Source of the DNA: Jacaranda mimosifolia
Lineage: Eukaryota; Streptophyta; Magnoliopsida; Lamiales; Bignoniaceae
Reading direction: 5' to 3'
Assembly (NCBI GenBank): GCA_018894105.1
Contig: CM032117.1
Location: forward strand, 43,882,501-43,946,500
Length of the DNA: 64,000 nucleotides
Of the stretch, positions 11,761-25,600 are shown piece after piece (position 1 is the first letter of the stretch; each line of letters opens with the position of its first letter). Made by a program: the position numbers and the translations under genes. The notes beneath the pieces were generated by a model that was not told the origin of the DNA, searched no databases, and was given only the letters and a program-made list of their open reading frames with translations.

Positions 11761-12279
11761 TTAATGTAACATCAACTCCTATAAGAGGAGTCACCAGAGT
11801 AACTCAAAAGATAAAGGTGGTGCTTCGCACTGTGGTGCCAAGACCCTAAAGAACACGAAAAATCTTGCCACTCGGGTTGACCAAATGAAGGAGCTGCATG
11901 GCAGCAAGAAAAAAGGTAAAGGCACACTCTGAAACTTAGATGTCATGGTGATGTTTACTTTTAGGATATTCCTTCCAAAAGACGTGACTGTACTGCTGGC
12001 AACATCCCTTTTCTACTTTGTGAGTACTTTCAATAGAATGTTGTTGAATAAGTTAGGATTTTTTTTTCCTTTGTTTTAAAATAGTACCAACCTATATGGG
12101 GAAAGTGCCTCAATACTGCAATTAATTACATGAATGAATGTTATTCTTCTCATATTGTTGTCTCTTACTATTAATTAATTTACTTGAGGTGTTTGTGTTG
12201 CTCTTTGGAGCACTTTAGCATCTCTTAGGCATAATCCCATTATACGGTCTCTTCGAGGGTGCGTGGTTGTCAAACACTT

Positions 12280-12520
12280 AAAAAATATGTATAAATTATG
12301 TTCTAACACTTGAAAAGGTGTATAAAATATGCTCTAACACTTGAAAAGGTGTATAAACTACACTCTAACACTTGAAGAGGTGTATAAACCATAAACTATA
12401 CTCTAATACTTGAAGAAGTGTATAAACTATGCGCTAACACTTAAAAATATGTATAAACTAAGCTCTAACACTTGAAAAAGTGTATAAACCAAACTCTAAC
12501 AATGAAAAAGTTACGAACTA
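12280..12520. repeat. Short tandem repeat, about 30-bp unit
   Basis: About seven copies of a unit that reads CTCTAACACTTGAAAAGGTG followed by TATAAAC, spaced 30-38 bp apart and with a few substitutions. It lies in the low-copy or retroelement-derived region and codes for nothing. Confidence 0.85.
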
Positions 12521-15500
12521 CATCAACTCGAATGAGCTCTAACACGGAAGTTATGTAATTTAAATCACCTATCCCTTGGCGGATACATGGTCACCTCACA
12601 AAAGCCAACCGTAAATCCTTACTTGAGGTAAATGGAAACACCTTAACACTTTAAAAGTTGAATTGTACTCATATTAGAATTAGTACGGCATAAGCTCACT
12701 ATGAGGCCTTCCAGGAGGTACGTGGCTGCACCTTTCACAAAATCAACCATCGAACCCCTCTGGGGACATGAGTTCAATGCGCTAAATTCTCATCGGAACA
12801 ACTAAACACTTGGTTCGGAGACCTCTTGCATGAGGCTCGCATTTTAACGACAACACATTACTTAGCACCAATAATTAACCTTGCACTTTAACGACATCAC
12901 ATTACTCAGCACCAATAATTAAAACCTCAAGAATGAGGCTCGTGATTAAATTTTACTATAACAATTATTAGTGATGTCAAGAGCCCTTGAGTGGGATCTT
13001 TTGTAAAATGTCATCACAACACTTGATATTTGTAAGCCCTCACTAGCAAGGCACTCAACCACATTCAAAACAAACAATTAAGTACTACAACAACCCTCTC
13101 TCCCATCAATGTGTTTGATTGATTCTAATGAAATCAATGAAGTATCACGACAAGACCTTATCAATGGGCCGCTCAGTGAATTCTAAGTCAATTGATTAGA
13201 TCATTGCCAAAAGATCCCTCTAACTTATGGCAAACTCAATGAAACACATTTGTGTAGCATAGCCTAGTGCTCAATGCTCACAAATGGTCGTTCTCGACAC
13301 CCCCTATCAAGGCTAGGTGCCTCCTGGTCACTCTACACGCAACATTGTAGCTAGGCGCTCTGAGAGCACCCTGCGACGAATCTTAACAATGTTTGGCCGC
13401 CTGGCACCCCACCTGAGCACTTGCTCAACAGTCTCCACAGTAACTACCCTATCTAGGCAAACACCACATGCGCGAACTAAAATGCACAAAGATGCGCATA
13501 CTATATCACAAAAGCAATGAATATTATGTGAGATGAGTCCTTCAAATGGCTCAGTGCAAAAGAATCACGACAATACTCCAACCTCTGAAATAAAGACATG
13601 GTATTTGGAAATACTGCATATGCAAACACCACCTTACACACGATTGATACTTAGCCACCAAGGAAAGTAAGATGGGCTTGTGAAGATCACAGTTGTTGTA
13701 AGACCTTTCCAAGAGATTTGCAAGGAAAAAAGAAAAAAAGAAAAAGAGAGCACTCCCAACTGTGAGATTGTAATCACACTTAACAAAAAAAAAAAAAATC
13801 TCTGGAGTGCAAAGAGACGTTTCTATAAGGAGATAACCCACAAACTTCAAACATTGTATAGGTACCTTTGAGAACACATAACTCTGTCAGTAATCCTAAA
13901 AGATCGATGAGACAAGAACTACAAATGAACAAATCTCCATTTCATGTGAAACAAAGATGAGACAATATCGACTTCACTAGGAAACTTAGGTGCACTTGCA
14001 CCTTATATGTGTTTACTCACTCCAAGGCTTAAAAATCATTCTTTATTTGGAGTAAAGTCAATCCTATTCTAAGTCCTTCACAAAGAACCTACTCCTTGTG
14101 GACACTTAAAAGTACCCATTGAGAGTCAAGACTCAATAAAGCTGAAACATTTGGACGAAGTCTTCAGAGTCATTCGTAGAGTTTGAACCTTGGACGAGTG
14201 CCTCAACACCCTTCATGACACCAATCTTGCTCCCCAAAAAGTTTTTAAGTCTCTCTATGACGTTATGTTGTTTCCTGTCATTTATCTGATCCTTGTCATG
14301 AGAAAGATTAAAGGCCACATTAGTCAAAATGATGGACACCCAACTACATTTGACAAAATGTCCAACTTGAACATTAAAGAAAGCACTAGAAGCCTCTTTG
14401 ATGAAATTTGATTCTATCCCAATCAATTTGACTAGGGTCATACCTTCGACATCTTGCTCCTTATGGCCATACTTGCAATTTGTCTAAGTCCTTAGACAAA
14501 TCCGACACGAAATTTTCATAAGCCTTTGGACAAATAAGAGTCGTGAAGTTTGACTAAGTCCTTAGGCGAAAGCAACATATAAATTTTTAAGACTCCTAAT
14601 AAATGCAAGAAGACTAGCACGATGCCTCCTAAAAAACAACCAAATAAGAAAACTTGAAGAATTTCAACTCAAACGAAATATGAGTAAACGCAAGCCTATA
14701 TGCTCAACTCAATTATTGATATTCAATTAAACTAATAATCTTATTTTAAGAAATTAAGATAAGACAAAGAATTAAAATTGGACTTTTTGATTCTTTCAAT
14801 ATGAAAATAAGATTGTAATGTGAATAATTAAATCTGAAATGGTAAAATGATAAGAGAGCTAAAAGGGCCCAATGGATTAAATTGATTAATTAAATAGAAA
14901 GGGGCTAAAGAACCCAAAATCAATTAAACCCATGAAAAAAGACGATAGTATTATAATGGGCCTAAGCCTATTAAAAATAAACTATAAATGCTCAGGCCCA
15001 AAGAAAATTTGGATACAAGAAATCATTTGCAAGAAATTTCAAAACTTCAAGAACCTTCAAGAGCTGGAATTTCTTTAAACGCATTTAAGAGAAAACGAAC
15101 CGAGCACCTTGCTACCTATTGGAAAGAATCATGCTCAATTTCTATGCAGCATCACAAATATAATTAAAATAAGAAAAATTATTAAAGACCCGTTAAAATG
15201 AACTTTTATATCTAAAAATTTTATAAAATTATTTTTCAATTTAAAATTCATTGCACAAACTTTTTATTTTGAAAAATTCCAACCATTAACTATTACTCTA
15301 TTTTTGGACAAAAATTGAATCTATCATGTTAATTTTTTTATTGGTTAATATTTAATTTTAAAATTTATTTTTTATATAGTTAGTAAATAAAGTTAAAAAA
15401 AATTAATTTATGAATTTTAAAAAATTGTAATATCTTTGTTTAGTTCATTTACTTTTAAGAGTTAAGATTATCTTCTATAATTTATATATTTAAAAATTCA

Positions 15501-15700
15501 AGAAAAACATTTATTCAAAAATTTAATTTAGTAAAATTAAAACCATAATTGATATAAATTAATTTAAACAATTTAAAGAAAAAATTTCTATTAAAAAGTT
15601 AATTCCTTAAATTTCTTAACATAATGAATCAAGGGTAATTAAGTCAAAATATTAATTGTTGGCTTTTGGAGTGAAAAAAGTTGATTCAATATGTATTTTA
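12521..15700. other. Probable retroelement-derived spacer
   Basis: GC content is higher than in the flanks, with several short direct repeats: an ACGACA/TCACATTACT-CAGCACCAATAATTAA word twice near 12847-12920, and a TAAGTCCTTAG word at about 14485 and 14560. This suggests decayed retroelement sequence continuing from 10.8 kb. From about 15.16 kb it becomes plain AT-rich DNA. No gene was identified. Confidence 0.35.
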
Positions 15701-15714
15701 CGTGAAAAAAATAT

Positions 15715-15723
15715 TTTAATGAA
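15715..15723. repeat. Left 9-bp target-site duplication of the 12.2-kb MULE
   Basis: TTTAATGAA, identical to 27955-27963. Confidence 0.9.
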
Positions 15724-15860
15724 GAGTTAATTAGAAAAAAATCCCTAAACCTACTTTCCATTTCGTATTCAGTCCCCATTTGAATATTTACACACTAAAC
15801 TCCCCACTTTTTCACAAAAATTAGGAATCACTTCCCATATCTTTTAGAAAGACCTATACA
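15724..15860 (+). repeat. Left terminal inverted repeat of MULE
   Basis: Aligns with the complement of about 27818-27954 with around six in ten bases equal by eye. The best-kept blocks are GAG at the tip, CAGTCCCC and ATCACTTCC. Confidence 0.8.
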
Positions 15861-15863
15861 CCC

Positions 15864-16304
15864 TTGCAGCTAGAAAAAACAACAAAAATACCTAGGAAAT
15901 GCGTTCTCTTGAAGAAGAAGAACGCTTTCCTTTTTTTATTTTTGCCTGAAATCGACTTGTCTAAGTGCCAAAAGAAAAGGGCGCAAAATCGTTCCTCTGC
16001 CATCTGCATGAGAAGAAGAAGAAGAAAAAGTGTGGAAAAAAAAAGGCACCAAGATTTCTACCATTTTTCTGCGATAATGGAAGGAAAAACAGCTGCAACA
16101 AGAAGTAAAGTACAAAAAGAAGTGATGAAAAGAAACAAAGCTATGTTTTCTGCATTTGAAATTTCAAATGTCCGTGATTTTTCAGTGTTACACTCATTTC
16201 TTGTCTATTTTCTCATGTTTAGGGTTTTTATTCCTTTTTTAGTCGTTAAACACTTGAACCCCTTTGATATATATGATTTCTGTTGTGAGATGGGAAGTTT
16301 CTAA
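15864..16304 (+). other. Open frame near MULE left end, possible leader exon
   Basis: A 146-codon frame, very rich in Lys/Arg and then hydrophobic. It matches no domain I know. A stretch beginning at the ATG at 16077 could be a first exon of the Ulp1 transcript, because a good acceptor (TTGCAG, about 17420) follows array 1. It may equally be a chance frame in the subterminal region. Confidence 0.2.
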
Positions 16305-16414
16305 TTTGTACTTGAAGGGCATGAAAGTTGCACTTCACCTTTTACGAGTTTATACTTCTTTTTAACTGAAATTATATGGTGAAATTATACTATAAAACTA
16401 TCTGAATGTGGTAG

Positions 16415-17395
16415 TGCATTATCTGTAGTACAGAACATCCAAGCATGCAGTACACATAGGAAAAGTGTAGTATATAATCTGAGTAACCGCAGTACATTTT
16501 AGAAGCAAATATCATATAAAACATTCAAACTTGCAGTACACGTTGAGCAAAAGGGTAGTATAGTATATAATATGTATAGTTGCAGTACATTTTAGGAGCA
16601 TCTGCAGTACACATTAGGCAAAATTGCAGTATATAATATGTGTAGCTGCACCACATTTTAGAAGTAAATGTAGTATAAAGCATTCAAACTGGCAGTACAC
16701 TTTAGGCATAAGTGTAGTATATAATTTGTGTTGCTGTAGTACATTTTAGAAGCAAATGCAGTATAAAACATTCAAACTGGCAGTACACTTTAGGCATAAG
16801 AGTAGTAATCTGCAGAGCTGCAGTGCATTTGAGAAGCAAATGTAGTATAAAACATTCAAACTGGCAATACACTTTCGGCATAAGTGTAGTATATAATCAG
16901 TGTTGCTGTAGTATATTTTAGAAACAAATAAATATAGTATAAAGCATTCAAGCTTGCAGTACACATTAGGCAAAAGATAATATACAATCTGTATAGTTGC
17001 AGTACATTTTAGGAGCATCTGGAGTACACTTTAGGCAAAAGTGTAGTATAAATCTCTATAGGTCAGTACATTTTAGAAGCATCTTAGTACATAAACATTC
17101 AAGCCTGCATTATACATTAACTGAAAATGTAGTATATAATCTTTGCATCTGCAGTACATTTTAGAAGCAACTAAAATATAAAACCTTTAAGCCTGTGCAG
17201 TGTACATTAAATGGAACTCTAGTATATAACCTGTGTGTCTGCAGTACATTTCAGAAGCAACTGTAGTATAAAAATTCAAGCTGAAAGTGTAGTATATATT
17301 ATGTGTTTCTGAAGTACATTTTAGAAGCATGTTTAATAGAAAACATTTAAGTTTTTAGTACACTCTATCTAAAAGGGTTAGTTTATTATATGTTT
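16415..17395. repeat. MULE array 1: about 11 units of 80-90 bp
   Basis: Each unit contains GCAGTACATTTTAGAAGCA, then GTAGTATAAAACATTCAA, then CAGTACAC and a GTAGTATATAAT word. Units start near 16491, 16581, 16650, 16737, 16820, 16910, 17000, 17067, 17150 and 17242. The array lies between the left terminal repeat and the Ulp1 gene, probably in a 5' intron. Confidence 0.9.
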
Positions 17396-17421
17396 ATATA
17401 CTATTTTTTTTCTCATTGCAG

Positions 17422-20400
17422 CAAAGCCAAGACATTGTGAGGTCTGCTCTCGTTGCTCCCCCCAATATTTTTAGAGTAAATTGGAGCTTGTGAAGTCCAA
17501 GATGGGGTCCAAATTTTTTGATGCATTGAAGAAGACCCCTTTCTATATATACATGGATATGCCTAAGTTAAGTTCAAGCTTCATTCGGCTTGAAGCTATA
17601 CTTAGGAGGTTTGACCTAAAAAAGCTCTCATTTCATTTTGCGGAGGGAGTTGAGGTTCCTTTTTCTACAGCTGAATTTTCAATGGTTTTAAGGTTGCACA
17701 TGTAGGGCAATCTGTTGATATGACATTGAAGATGAAGTCTTCAACCTTTGACTGCCTTTTTTCTGGAAAGCTGCAGAATATAACTAGATCTGAAATAGCA
17801 AAAAAACTTGAGGAGTATGTATATAAGGATAGTGTGGAGGACTTGAATAATTTTTGTAGTTTGTACATAGTTTTTGTTTTTAATTGTATTCTGTTTCCAA
17901 GATCTAATTATTGGACTCCACGATTTCTCCTACCATACTTGGACAATTTGTCTAGAGTTGGTCTGTATGCATGGGGCATAATTGCATACAATTTTCTTGT
18001 CCAAGATATGAAGAACCATTTAGGAGTAGATGGAGAAAGAAGAAAGAAGAACATTGATGGGTGTACAGTCGGCTTGATGGTAAGTGTTTGCTTCATTTTT
18101 CTAATAACATTGATTATATTTATATTCAAGTGAGTATAATTTTTCAATTTATGAATGACAGGCATGGGTTTATGAATGCATCCTGTCACTGGCTTCACTA
18201 GTAAGTTTGTTTGAGTTTCCACGCTTTTACCGGTGGAAGGATAACAAACTCCCACAAAATGTGGAGTAGACAGAGAATAAATTGAAGCAAGTTAAAGCAG
18301 ATATGGTAATAGTTGTAATAATTCATTATTAGTTTTTTGTATAATAATTTGAATTTGATAATTTTTTCCACTATAATAGGTTGTAGCCCTCAACCATGCT
18401 CCAGAGGAGTTAGAATTGGCAGTTTTGATCAAGAAATCAGAGGCTGCCAGTACTACCATCAGTGAAGTCCATATCTGTGATCATACAATATATGAAACAA
18501 TTATTGCAGTAAAAGGTGAAAAAATTAAATCATTGAAAGAAAAAATTTACTTCATTCGAATACATGGCAATGAAGGAGCAGGGTGAGGAGGAGCATCTAG
18601 CTGAGGAAGAGACTGATAGGGTGGAGCTTGAGCAGGAAACTGGTGAGTATGTGCATGAGGGGCGACTTGATTTGGTACATGATGCACAGAAAGAAGGGGA
18701 TGATTATGAAGACATACTGGATGAAGAAAGTCGAACCAAACTCCGTCATGATCCTTTAGATTCCCCCATACCTTTGAAGACAGAACATTATATACCAATT
18801 CAAGCAGCTGAGTTCGAGGAATCTGAGATTGAAGTGGCAAATGTCATGTCCTCGATTGTGACAAATGTGCGCAATCTAGAAGATAGGAAGCCAAAACAGA
18901 AATCTCCAGATTTTGTTAGCCCCCCGAGCACTACACCAGCCAAAAGAGCAAGACAAGTGACAAAGACCTATCGTGCTCATCCTCATGCATGAATAAACAA
19001 AGAACAAGAAGAGAAGAAGGTGTTGTACACTACCTAATGTTTTATTTTTTTTGCTATTTGCATTTCATTTGTAAACTGTATGTTGTAATAAATGTTATGA
19101 TATCTTATACTTGATTGGTTGATAATTGCACTTAATGGATGATATCCTATACTTCATTTTGGTGATACTTGTACTTATGTGCTAATCTTTTGTACTCCAA
19201 GTTGGTGATATTTATACTTAATATGCTAATCTTTTGCACTTAATGTTGGCGATATTTGTACTTCATGTGTTGATCTTTATACTTAAATAGTTGATACTTT
19301 ATACCTAATGTGCTTAAGTTCTATACTCCATGTTGGTGGTATCTGTACTTCATGTGCTTATCTTTTCTACTTCAATAGTTGACACTTTACACCTAATGTG
19401 CTTGAGTTCTGTACTCCATGTTGGTGGTATCTGTACTTCATGTGCTTATCTTTTCTACTTCAATAGTTGACACTTTACACCTAATGTGCTTGAGTTCTGT
19501 ACTCCATGTTGGTGGTATCTGTACTTCATGTGCTTATCTTTTCTACTTCAATAGTTGACACTTTACACCTAATGTGCTTGAGTTTTGCACCCCATGTTGG
19601 TGGTATATGTACTTCATGTACTTATCTTTTCTACTTCAATAGTTGACACTTTACACCTAATGTGCTTGAGTTCTGTACCCCATGTTGGTGGTATCTGTAC
19701 TTCATGTGCTTATCTTTTCTACTTCAATAGTTGACACTTTATACCTAATGTGCTTGAGTTTTGTACCCCAGGTGGCAGATGAACCAACCAACCCAAAGAC
19801 TGAATGGTTGATCCCTATAAAGGAAGGACTGATTATAGAAGTATTGCTCTTATTCCAGTAGAAGAGCGAGAAGTCATCGACAACTTTGTTAGAAGAGATA
19901 ATTTGAGGTAACAAAATTTGCTTATTTTTTTTCTGTTGGATAAATTGGTATCTGAACTAACAATTAATAATTGTGTAGGGTGACTGTCTGGGAGGGAGCA
20001 AGACGATTTCTGGATGGAAGAAACTTTTGTGAGCTCTTATTTGGAGGAGAACTGACCGATGACATAGTGGACTGCTATATGTCGATATTATGTAGCCCAT
20101 CTTTCGGCAAGAAGTGTCAGCACAAGGTGTGGTTCACGTCCTCAATAGCGCAGGTATGTCGCGGTTTCCTAACTTAATTTAGTTCCTGTTTCCAATGAGT
20201 CTAACCATTTGTTTTATACTTCATAGGCTGATATATTAGACCGACTCGAGGGACGCAACATCAAGGATATTACGGATGAAGAATTTGTGGAGTTGAAGCT
20301 TCAACTTAACACCTTCACCTGTAAAGATTTGGAAGAGCTCACAGTTGATGTTTTAAACCAGTGTCGTTATATAATCCTACCGATTTGCCGGCGCCAGCAC

Positions 20401-20796
20401 TGGTTCTTGGTTGTCCTCGACACCTCGACTCGTTCTTTCTTATACATGAATTCAATAATGGCCGCCAGATACAAATCGATAGCTATTGCCATTGTAAGTT
20501 TGCTTCCTTTCCCTATGATTTCTTCATAAAGTAGAGAGTTAACAACTGATCAATATTTTTGTAGGCTTCATTCTATTCTCGGTACATGAAGCTTTCATTA
20601 GGGAGTCGTGTGGGCGAACAAATAAAACAGGCGACAAGCGGGAACAGTGGATTGTGGTGTCTATGTATGCCTTTGGGCAGAATGTTTTGCTAGAGACACC
20701 CCCGAGTTCTGGAGGGATGCTAGAATAATTGAAATTGATAAATATCGTGCGAATATGGCATATACAATATTAAGTCATGAAAATGCCAGGATTTGA
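17422..20796 (+). pseudogene. MULE-borne Ulp1-type (C48) protease gene, frameshifted
   Basis: The first coding part (17481-18085) resembles the plant-specific domain fused to Ulp1 in transposons (DUF1985-like: PFSTAEF, GLYAWGI, NIDGCTVGLM, then AWVYECILSLASL after an intron ending at about 18160). An acidic linker follows (18564-18992, TPAKRARQV near its end). The protease part runs from about 19772: DYRSIALIP, WFTSS, the catalytic His in RRQHWFLVVLD (20398-20400) and the catalytic Cys in VDCGVYVCLWAECFA (20653-20655), ending with TGA at 20794-20796. Introns of GT-AG type separate the parts. Disabling features are a frame change near 17695, a TAG after NVE (about 18268), a shift in the 19.8-kb exon and an apparent 2-base loss just before the Cys. 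The residue where the catalytic Asp is expected is Asn (FLYMNS, 20449-20451). Confidence 0.8.
19120..19775. repeat. MULE array 2: exact 88-bp tandem repeat
   Basis: The word GACACTTTACACCTAATGTG recurs at 19381, 19469, 19557, 19645 and, with one change, 19733, exactly 88 bp apart. Looser units extend upstream to about 19120. Each unit contains TGTACTCCATG and TGTACTTCATG, the complement of the AGTACA word of the other arrays. It ends directly at a splice acceptor (CCCCAG, about 19772), so it fills a Ulp1-gene intron. Confidence 0.92.
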
Positions 20797-20894
20797 ATCA
20801 CTTGTATGTGAATACATGTGGAAATTGAAGCATACTTTGTTTATAATATTATTTTGTATGTAAGTGTAATTTTTCATTAATTATTTATAACTTA

Positions 20895-21870
20895 AATTCA
20901 ATTGAAACAGGGCAGGGAATTTGAATACAATTCAGGGAAAATGAAGTACAAACTCGGAATAAACAAAGTATAAAATGTGTTTCGTTGTAGTACACTTCAA
21001 TTCAATTGAAACTGGGCGGCGGATTTGAGTGCATTTTGAGGGCAATGAAGTACAGACCCAGAACAAAGAAAGTATAAAATGTGTTTCGGTGAAGAACACT
21101 TAAATTCAATTAAAACAGGGCAGGGAATATGAGTACAATTAAAGGGAAACAAAGTACAAACTCAGACTAAACAGAGTATAGAATGTCCTTCATTGAAGTA
21201 CACTTCAATTCAATTTAAATTGGGCGGCGGATTCGAGTGCATTTTGAGGGTAATGAAGTATAGACCCAGAACAAAAAAAGTATAAAATGTGTTTCGGTGA
21301 AGAACACTTAAATTCAATTGAAACAGGGCAGGGAATATGAGTACAATTCAAGGGAAACAAAGTACAAACTTAGACTAAACAGAGTATAGAATGTCCTTTG
21401 TTGAAGTACACTTCAATTCAATTGAAACTAGGTGGCGGATTTGAGTGCATTTTGAGGGCAATGAAGTACAGACCCAGAACAAAGAAAGTATAAAATGTAT
21501 TTCGGTGAAGAACACTTAAATTCAATTGAAACAGGGCAGGGAATATGAGTATAATTCAAGGGAAACAAAGTACAAACTCAGACTAAACAGAGTATAGAAT
21601 GTCCTTTGTTGAAGTACACTTCAATTCAATTGAAACTGGGTGGCGGATTCGAGTGTATTTTGAGGGCAATGAAGTACAGACCCAGAACAAAGAAAGTATA
21701 AAATGTGTTTCGCTGAAGAACACTTAAATTCAATTGAAAGAGGGCAGGGAATTTGAGTACAATTTAGGGAAACGGAGTACAAACTTATACTCAGTACAAT
21801 TCTGGAGAAATGAAGTACAAACTTGAAAAAACTAAGTATAAAGTTTGTTTTGTTGAAGTACACTTTTTGC
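20895..21870. repeat. MULE array 3: about 208-bp tandem repeat, four to five copies
   Basis: CACTTCAATTCAATT recurs at 20994, 21202, 21409 and 21618, about 208 bp apart. Every unit has two related halves, each with a GAAGTACA word, a GGGC(A/G)G word and an AGTATA-AATG word, so the unit is itself an old dimer. It is located just after the Ulp1 stop codon. Confidence 0.9.
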
Positions 21871-22189
21871 AATTGAATAATTATTCTCCAATAATTATAA
21901 TGATGGGCAAATACAATAATTTGAGATTATCGAATCTGGTGAAGTACGAATTTGTACGCGTGATATGGTGGATATCATCACCAAATTCTCATTTGTTTAC
22001 ATCTTTGAAAGCATAAGTATTCTTTCACTACTGCGATTGATAACATTCATCCGTTGAACACCAATGATTAACAATTTAAAAATTTTACACTTTATTTTAT
22101 TCATATGATAAATATTGGACACATACCAAAACTTAAAAAGCAAATCTTTGAGCAAATTTCAATTCAAAAATATTAGTAAATATATTAAG

Positions 22190-22647
22190 ATATTAAGTAC
22201 AAAGTTGCCCAAGTAAGGTGGAAATGTGAAGAAATCAAGTACAATTGTCCCAAATTGAGGTACAAAATTCCACTATGTCTCGAACAACATGCAAGAATGC
22301 TAGTTTCACACTAAATCACCTGCCTCATTGCCCAAGTGAGGTGCAAATGTGAAGAAATCAAGTACAATTGTCCCAGATTGAGGTACAAAATCCCACTATA
22401 TCTCAGACAACATGCAAGAATGCTAGTTTCACGCTAAATCACCTGCCTCATTGCCCAAGTGAGGTGCAAATGTGAAGAAATCAAGTACAATTGTCCCAGA
22501 TTAAGGTACAAAATTCCACTATGTCTCGGACAACATGCAAGAATGCTAGTTTCATGCTAAATCACCTGCCTCATTGCCCAAGTGAGGTGCAAATGTGAAG
22601 GAATCAAGTATAATTGTCCCAGATTGAGGTACAAAATTCTACTAGTT
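22190..22647. repeat. MULE array 4: exact 123-bp tandem repeat, four copies
   Basis: CCCAAGT starts at 22208, 22331, 22454 and 22577, exactly 123 bp apart. Each unit holds CAAGTACAATTGTCCCAGAT and GAGGTACAAAATTCCACTA. It lies between the Ulp1 and MURA 3' ends. Confidence 0.92.
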
Positions 22648-25600
22648 TACTAATTCTTTGCAAGTTCAACAATTATGCCCTGTTCTACCACACCTTTTAC
22701 ACTTAATTACACGTTTCTCAATATGTGATGGAATCCTCTATGTCCTTCTACGCCCAAGCTGAGATCGACAATCAGGTGCGTGAATGACGTGATCATCATC
22801 TAGAGGGAATAAATGCATATCAAACATAGGAATATGGTTTATCACTGCTTGGTATGCTTGTTGATACATCTCAACTAGGTAGTATTGATTGATGAAGTCA
22901 TACGGTGAAAGTAACTTTGACTCGATACAAGCACAAACATGTCTGCATGGTATTTTATCAATCTGCCATGCTCTGCACGAACAAACCCTGCTATGTAGAT
23001 TTACAACATACGATTTATCTTGCTCAATCACCTCAAAGCTCCAACCGCTAGACATGACAACTTTTAAGCTACGAGAACGCATATGATTAATTGCCAACTT
23101 CTTCTCCTGCTTGGGACATAATTGACCAACCATCTTATGAGATTCTTCTCGTCTATCATGCATTATAACCATTATTTGCATGCGTATGTGATCAACCATG
23201 GCTGCAACTAGCATAAGTTGGGCTGGTTTAACCCAATTATTCCAACTTTCTGCTTGATTATTGTTTATTACCCCCCATCGATCTCCACTGAATAAGAAAT
23301 TTGCCCAACACGGTGGGTCAGACTGCATAATAAAGTCTTTGGCAAGCGGCATTGACTCCAAGATGTTGTCTATATGTCAGGTATACTCTTGCCTTGTAGG
23401 CACATATGCAGCTTTCATAAAAACAGAACACCAATGTTTCTTGCTATGTAGAGGGTATTTCCTTAATACCTGAATTTAGAATAATAGAACAGTAATGTGC
23501 TAAATGTTATGAATTAGAGTTTATTTCACATAATTATCTCACAAACAAAGATAAAGTATATTTACCTATTTCTTAAGTTATCCACTTAATGTCTCAAGCA
23601 ATATGCGTGGTGGCTATCGGGAAATATCATAGGGAGGGCCTTAAGAAGACCTGGATGTCAATCAGAGATGAAAGTAAACCTTGATAAGCCAGACAGATAT
23701 TCAGAATCTAAGACACTGCTTAGCTTAAAGCAGAACCACTCCCAATTAATGTAATTTTCAGAGTCAACAACTGCATATGCTAACGTGAATAAGTCATCAT
23801 TAGCATCCTTACTAATAGCGCCGAGTAAGACTCATTTGTATTTATTTTTAATATGGGTGCCGTTCAAAAATATCAATGGCTTGCATCCCCTGAGGAAACC
23901 AAGAAGGCAGGCACTGAAACATATAAATAGCTGACGAAATTTTTGACTGATTGGGTCAATCTCACAGTCTGCAATACTTCTAGGGTTTGTCCTATTCACA
24001 GCATCACAGTACCACCTCAACTTATCATAAGATCCCTTCTCAGCTCCATGGATGTCATGCATAGCTAATTCCTTACCCATCCATGCTTTATGGTACCTAA
24101 GTTCCACATCGTATTCTTTGTGGATATCTTTCAATATGGTAGAGGGCCGATAACATGACTCTGATCTCAATTTATCCTTCACTACGTTAGCAACACAAGT
24201 GGAATCGGCTTTAGGATATCCCCTTGTCCGAAGATTAGCCTCACCACATGTGTGCTCTAGATTGTATTTTCGAATGCCAAATAATTTATCAGGCTCATGC
24301 CTTGATGCATAGATTCTCCATTTGCAATTTTCATCACTGGAAACGGCTATGATTTTTTTGCTGTCATTTTTCTTGTATTTAAATGACCGCAAAGTAGACA
24401 TTGCATAATTCTTAAGCATAATTCTGAACTCCTAAGCATCCTTGAATGTTTGACCCTCTCCATATATACAATTCCTCCATGCATCAGTTGAGTTGCTAAT
24501 TAAAGCCAATTTATTATGCGATGCATTGGTCGAACTAATTTCCTCCTCGACTGCATCCCTTGAGGTTGACAAATGAAGTACAATTTTAGGTAAAATAAAG
24601 TACAATATGTAGAATAATTCAGCCTTGTGGTATAATTTCAAATATACGAAGTACAATTTCAAAATAATAGAAGTATAAAACGCAAGTAATTGCAGTACAA
24701 TTTTTGATAATCCATTAGTAGAACACTGTAAAGTTAAATAAGGATTCAGAAAATTGAAGTACAAGTTAAGATAAAATGAAGTACAATTTGAGAACACCTG
24801 AAGTACATAAATTCAATGAAAAGAGTACAGGTTTATGTAAAATTATGTATAAAATGAAGTATAATTTTAAGAAACAGAAGTAAAAGAAGTGAAGTACAAT
24901 TTTAGAACACCTGAAGTATAGAACCTTAGCTATTGCAGTATAATTTTTAGATAATCCATTAGTAGGGGCTTCAAAATTAAATATTAGATTCAGATAATTG
25001 AAGTAGAAGTTCAGATAAAATGAAATACAATTTCGGACACTTGAAGTATAGAACTTCAACGACTGGAGTACAAGTTTATGTAAACTTATGTATAAAATAA
25101 AGTATAATTTTAAAAAATAGAAGTACAATTTTAGACAAAGTAAAGTACAATTCCAGAACACCTGAAGTATAGAACTTCAATGAAAAAATACAAATTTAGG
25201 TGAAAGTATGTAAAAATTGAAGTATAAGTTCAGAAAACCAAAGTACAATTTCAGATAAAGTGAAGTACAATTTCAGAACTCCTGAAATATAAAACTTTAG
25301 CTATTGCAGTATAATTTTTGGATAATCCATTAGTAGGGGCTTCAAAATTAAATAATAGATTCAAATAATTGAAATACAAGTTCAGATAAAATGAAATACA
25401 ATTTCGGATACTTGAAGTATAGAACTTCAACGACTGGAGTACAAGTTTATGTAAAATTATTTATAAAATGAAGTATAATTTCAGAAAATAGAAGTACAAT
25501 TTTAACAAAGTGAAGTACAATTCCAGAACACTTGAAGTATAGAACTTCAATGAAAAAATACATATTTAGGTGAAAGTATGTAAAAATTGAAGTATAAGTT

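Noticed and set aside
13551..14441. Frames around 13.5-14.4 kb on both strands
   Set aside because: No recognised domain, overlapping one another on both strands, and in repeat-derived sequence.
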